A stretch of 13,615 nucleotides of DNA, taken from assembly GCA_964485695.1 (NCBI GenBank), contig CAZAKZ010000138.1, positions 1-13,615 of the forward strand, read 5' to 3'. The notes below the pieces were generated by a model. The model was not told where the DNA came from, ran no database searches, and saw only the letters and a list, made by a program, of their open reading frames with translations. Made by a program: the position numbers and the translations under genes. This DNA is from CAZAKZ01 sp964485695. GTDB taxonomy: Bacteria > Planctomycetota > JAFGQW01. Shown piece by piece: positions 11,399-13,615 of this stretch. Within the stretch, counting starts at the first letter, position 1. Each line of letters opens with the position of its first letter.

Positions 11399-11423
11399 GA
11401 TGCCATTCCTTTCCTGTCGCGGG

Positions 11424-11439
11424 CGGCTTCGTGAAGCCG
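11424..11439 (-). promoter_or_regulatory. Perfect hairpin in the predicted leader of the 10268-11398 gene
   Basis: CGGCTTC and GAAGCCG form a perfect 7-bp inverted repeat with only 2 bases between (in practice a 6-bp stem with a tetraloop). It lies between the promoter candidate at 11458-11486 and the ribosome site at 11407-11411. It could stabilise or regulate the transcript, or end the upstream transcript; no T-run follows on either strand. Confidence 0.4.
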
Positions 11440-11457
11440 GTTTCGATGCACATCTCG

Positions 11458-11486
11458 AGTTTACGGCGGGCTCTGTCTCCGGTCAA
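11458..11486 (-). promoter_or_regulatory. Sigma70-like promoter for the 10268-11398 gene
   Basis: On the minus strand, TTGACC (11486-11481, 5/6) and TAAACT (11463-11458, 4/6) are separated by exactly 17 bases. Transcription would begin near 11451, giving a leader of about 50 bases. It lies in the 110-base gap after the upstream LtaS-like gene. Confidence 0.5.
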
Positions 11487-11508
11487 GCCGAATGTCTCTT
11501 GAGGGACC

Positions 11509-13536
11509 TCACTGCCGGAGTCGGAAGACGCCACGGCGATACAGGGCGTCGGCGCACTGGAGCCAGGCCACGCCGCGCCTGCGCAGGGCCTCCATGCGCG
11601 CCCGTGCTCCCGGCGCTTCCAGGCTCCGGGACTCCATCTTTGCCGGGACATCGAAGTGAAATAGCCCGCACCGGCCTCCGGAGCCGAAAGGCACCACCAC
11701 CACGTCCTGTTTTGCATCCATGAACGCCAGGGCATAGCGGCCGTGGAGCATGAGTGCCTGGCCGGATTCCACGGGCCGGTCCAGGACGCTGGAGCCGAGG
11801 AAGCAGTGCTCATACGTGCCGCCCAGCAGCGACAGGATCGTGGGGGCCACGTCCGCCTGGCTGCACACGGTGCGCACCCGCCGTCCCTTTGATCCCAGGA
11901 TGGCGGGCCCATGAATGATGAACGGCAGGCGATAGGAGGCGGGAGAGATGGGGTGGCCGCTCTGGCCGCCCGTGTGGTCGGCGATGAAGACGAAGAGGGT
12001 CCGGTCGAAGTAGTCTGCCTTCCGGGCCTTCTTCAAGAATTCGCCGATGGCCCAGTCGGCGTAGAGCGCCGAGTCCAGCATGTCGGCATACCAGTTTTCC
12101 GGGTCCACGGCCTCGACCTTGCCGGCGGGGATGCGATAGGGACGGTGGAAGCTCAGGGTGAGGAGGACGGCCAGGAACGGCCGGTCCCCCACGGCCAGGA
12201 ACTCTTGATGCGCCCTGTCGAAGAGGTCCCCGTCGCACCACCCCATGGGAGTGCGAAAGGTGCCATTCTCGAAATCTTCCTCGAAGACGAACCGGGAGAA
12301 ACCGTTGGAGCGCAAGAAAGACTGGAGATGGTCGTAGTGGGACTGGCCGCCGTGGATGAACATCGTCTCGTAGCCCCGGCGCAGCAGAAGGGTGCCGAGG
12401 GTCAAGATCCTCCCCTCGGATCCGGAGCGGGTCACGATGCTATTGCCGGGTAGATCGGGGAATCCGCACAGGGTACCGCTGACGCCCATGGGCGTCCGGC
12501 TACCCACCGCAAAGCACCGATCCATGAAGAGGCTCCGGTCGGCCAGGTCGCACAAGTTCGGCGTCAAGCGCCCGTCACCGCCCATGACCCGGATGTAGTG
12601 CCAGCTCAGGCTCTCCATGAGAACGAGGACGACGTTGTGGTTCTTGCGCGGCCGGCCCGTATCGGTGACGCGGAGGAGGGGATTCTCCGGATCGCCGGTA
12701 TACGTATCCCCGGGCCGCCGGAGGTCATTCAGCACGACCTGGAACGCCTCGTTCTCGGGTAACAGGGTCAGGTGCCGGCTCAGGTCCTCGTGCGCCAGGG
12801 CGCCGGCCACGGCCTCACGCAGGGTGAACAAGCCGTTCAGGGCGAGCTGGGACAGGATCGGGAAGTTGGAGAAATAGGCCGGTCCGGAGTTGATGGCCTT
12901 GTTCCCCAGACTGTTCCGGATGCCGAGGAAGAGGAGCGGAATCGCCACCAGGCTCCAGACAAGGGTGTGCTTGAGAGTGAATCGGGACCGGTTCTCGAGG
13001 CCGAGGCGCCTGACCAGGAGGAACACCGTGATGAAAACGGCTCCGAGGATCAGGAAGGCCGTGATGACGGGAAAGTCCTCCCACAGGACCTTGTAGAGGT
13101 AGCGGTATTCCAGGTATTCGAAGGTCTTGTGGTCGAGGCGCTGATCGAACTCCCGGAAGAAGTAGAAGTCCGTGATGCAGGCGAACAGGGCGAGGGCGAG
13201 GGCGCCGGAAAAATACGTCGCCGTCAGGGTCTTGAAGCCGGACCGGGAAAGCACGGATGCAGGGAGGAAGGCGAGGCCCAGGAACAGCGGCACCACCAGC
13301 ATGCAGCTCACCACGGTGTCGAACCTGAGACCGACGAGGAAACCCATGAGTAGATCGCCGGCGGGGACCTCCGAGAACCGCGCCTCCAGGGCGAGGTAGA
13401 TCACCAGCCGCTGGATCGTGAAGAGGACCATCAGGAGGGCGAAGAAGAGCACGGGGACGGTAATCCGCACGTCGAGAAACCGCCAGCAGAATCGGGAGGC
13501 TCGGCTTGAATCTTGCTCTTCTGTCATGGTCTGCAT
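11509..13536 (-). CDS. LtaS-like membrane phosphoglycerol transferase / sulfatase-fold enzyme
   Basis: The protein has 675 aa and the layout of the lipoteichoic-acid synthase family: about five N-terminal membrane helices (within residues 27-215), then a large periplasmic alkaline-phosphatase/sulfatase-fold domain (about 300-600). Metal and catalytic residues are visible: E308 in L-M-E-S-L, candidate nucleophile T348 in S-R-T-P-M-G-V, H464 in S-F-H-R-P-Y, and D520-H521 in I-A-D-H-T-G-G. These match the LtaS E/T/H/DH set. Enzymes of this family move phosphoglycerol from phosphatidylglycerol onto a polymer or glycan (LtaS, OpgB); some relatives move phosphoethanolamine. In a Gram-negative-type cell, periplasmic glycan or envelope decoration is more likely than lipoteichoic acid. 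ATG 13536 is taken as the start; ATG 13527 is also in frame and neither has a strong ribosome site. It has its own weak promoter candidate upstream. Confidence 0.92.
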   Translation of the reverse strand: MQTMTEEQDSSRASRFCWRFLDVRITVPVLFFALLMVLFTIQRLVIYLALEARFSEVPAGDLLMGFLVGLRFDTVVSCMLVVPLFLGLAFLPASVLSRSGFKTLTATYFSGALALALFACITDFYFFREFDQRLDHKTFEYLEYRYLYKVLWEDFPVITAFLILGAVFITVFLLVRRLGLENRSRFTLKHTLVWSLVAIPLLFLGIRNSLGNKAINSGPAYFSNFPILSQLALNGLFTLREAVAGALAHEDLSRHLTLLPENEAFQVVLNDLRRPGDTYTGDPENPLLRVTDTGRPRKNHNVVLVLMESLSWHYIRVMGGDGRLTPNLCDLADRSLFMDRCFAVGSRTPMGVSGTLCGFPDLPGNSIVTRSGSEGRILTLGTLLLRRGYETMFIHGGQSHYDHLQSFLRSNGFSRFVFEEDFENGTFRTPMGWCDGDLFDRAHQEFLAVGDRPFLAVLLTLSFHRPYRIPAGKVEAVDPENWYADMLDSALYADWAIGEFLKKARKADYFDRTLFVFIADHTGGQSGHPISPASYRLPFIIHGPAILGSKGRRVRTVCSQADVAPTILSLLGGTYEHCFLGSSVLDRPVESGQALMLHGRYALAFMDAKQDVVVVPFGSGGRCGLFHFDVPAKMESRSLEAPGARARMEALRRRGVAWLQCADALYRRGVFRLRQ

Positions 13537-13567
13537 TCGATCCGACGGGTATCGTAAAATCGGGACA

Positions 13568-13596
13568 AGTATTGCTGGAACAGGCCTTTTTCACAA
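13568..13596 (-). promoter_or_regulatory. Possible promoter for the LtaS-like gene
   Basis: On the minus strand, TTGTGA (13596-13591, 4/6) and AATACT (13573-13568, 4/6) are 17 bases apart, about 30 bases before the ATG at 13536. The match is modest, and the window ends 19 bases further upstream. Confidence 0.3.
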
Positions 13597-13615
13597 GGAC
13601 ACAAGGTTGGAATTT

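Noticed and set aside
10352..11434. Long plus-strand frame opposite the 10268-11398 propeller gene
   Set aside because: It is antisense to a gene with a signal peptide and propeller repeats, and is rich in G, D, R and E without domains.
10173..11912. Long minus-strand frame spanning the end of the LtaS-like gene and the propeller gene
   Set aside because: It is an alternative frame through two supported genes; its histidine- and arginine-rich translation is typical of a GC-rich shadow.

Overview
The window is GC-rich bacterial DNA, densely coded, with no rRNA, tRNA, CRISPR array, insertion sequence or phage gene visible. Three secreted proteins end in the same kind of roughly 120-residue C-terminal module (pattern: F..YRGVL...G......IPN...LVG...L....I..N). 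I associate this ending with secreted proteins of uncultivated Planctomycetota. Together with the tandem YHS metal-binding repeats and the enlarged CusA-type pump, it suggests a Gram-negative, planctomycete-like organism. That assignment is inference from protein style; another deep-branching Gram-negative phylum is possible.

Left part, plus strand (1-6736): the 3' end of a gene carrying tandem YHS metal-binding repeats is followed with almost no gap by a heavy-metal RND efflux pump of the CusA type (1299 aa, Cu(I)/Ag(I) methionines retained). After 83 bases comes a large secreted protein (811 aa) with a ZU5-like domain and an HExxH metalloprotease-like motif. The first two genes form a metal-export operon. 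The third may be a passenger in the same transcript or independent.

Middle part, plus strand (7005-8883): a secreted protein of unknown function with the shared C-terminal module, then a probable two-gene unit with its own sigma70-like promoter. This unit encodes a VOC/glyoxalase-fold protein and, overlapping its stop codon, a small two-helix membrane protein. The non-coding stretches here (6737-7004 and 8001-8206) hold only weak hairpins plus the promoter at 8142-8170.

Right part, minus strand (13536 down to 8901): an LtaS-like membrane phosphoglycerol-transferase/sulfatase-fold enzyme, then two secreted beta-propeller proteins that also end in the shared module. Each of the three has a promoter candidate with a 17-base spacer, so they are probably transcribed separately rather than as one operon. 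The 10268-11398 gene has a compact perfect hairpin in its predicted leader. The minus-strand block converges on the plus-strand block at 8884-8900 with only 17 bases between stop codons.

The most interesting content is the secreted set: three proteins with different N-terminal parts joined to one conserved C-terminal module, plus the ZU5/HExxH protein. They look like cell-surface or exported proteins of undescribed role, next to a metal-efflux operon and an envelope-polymer enzyme.
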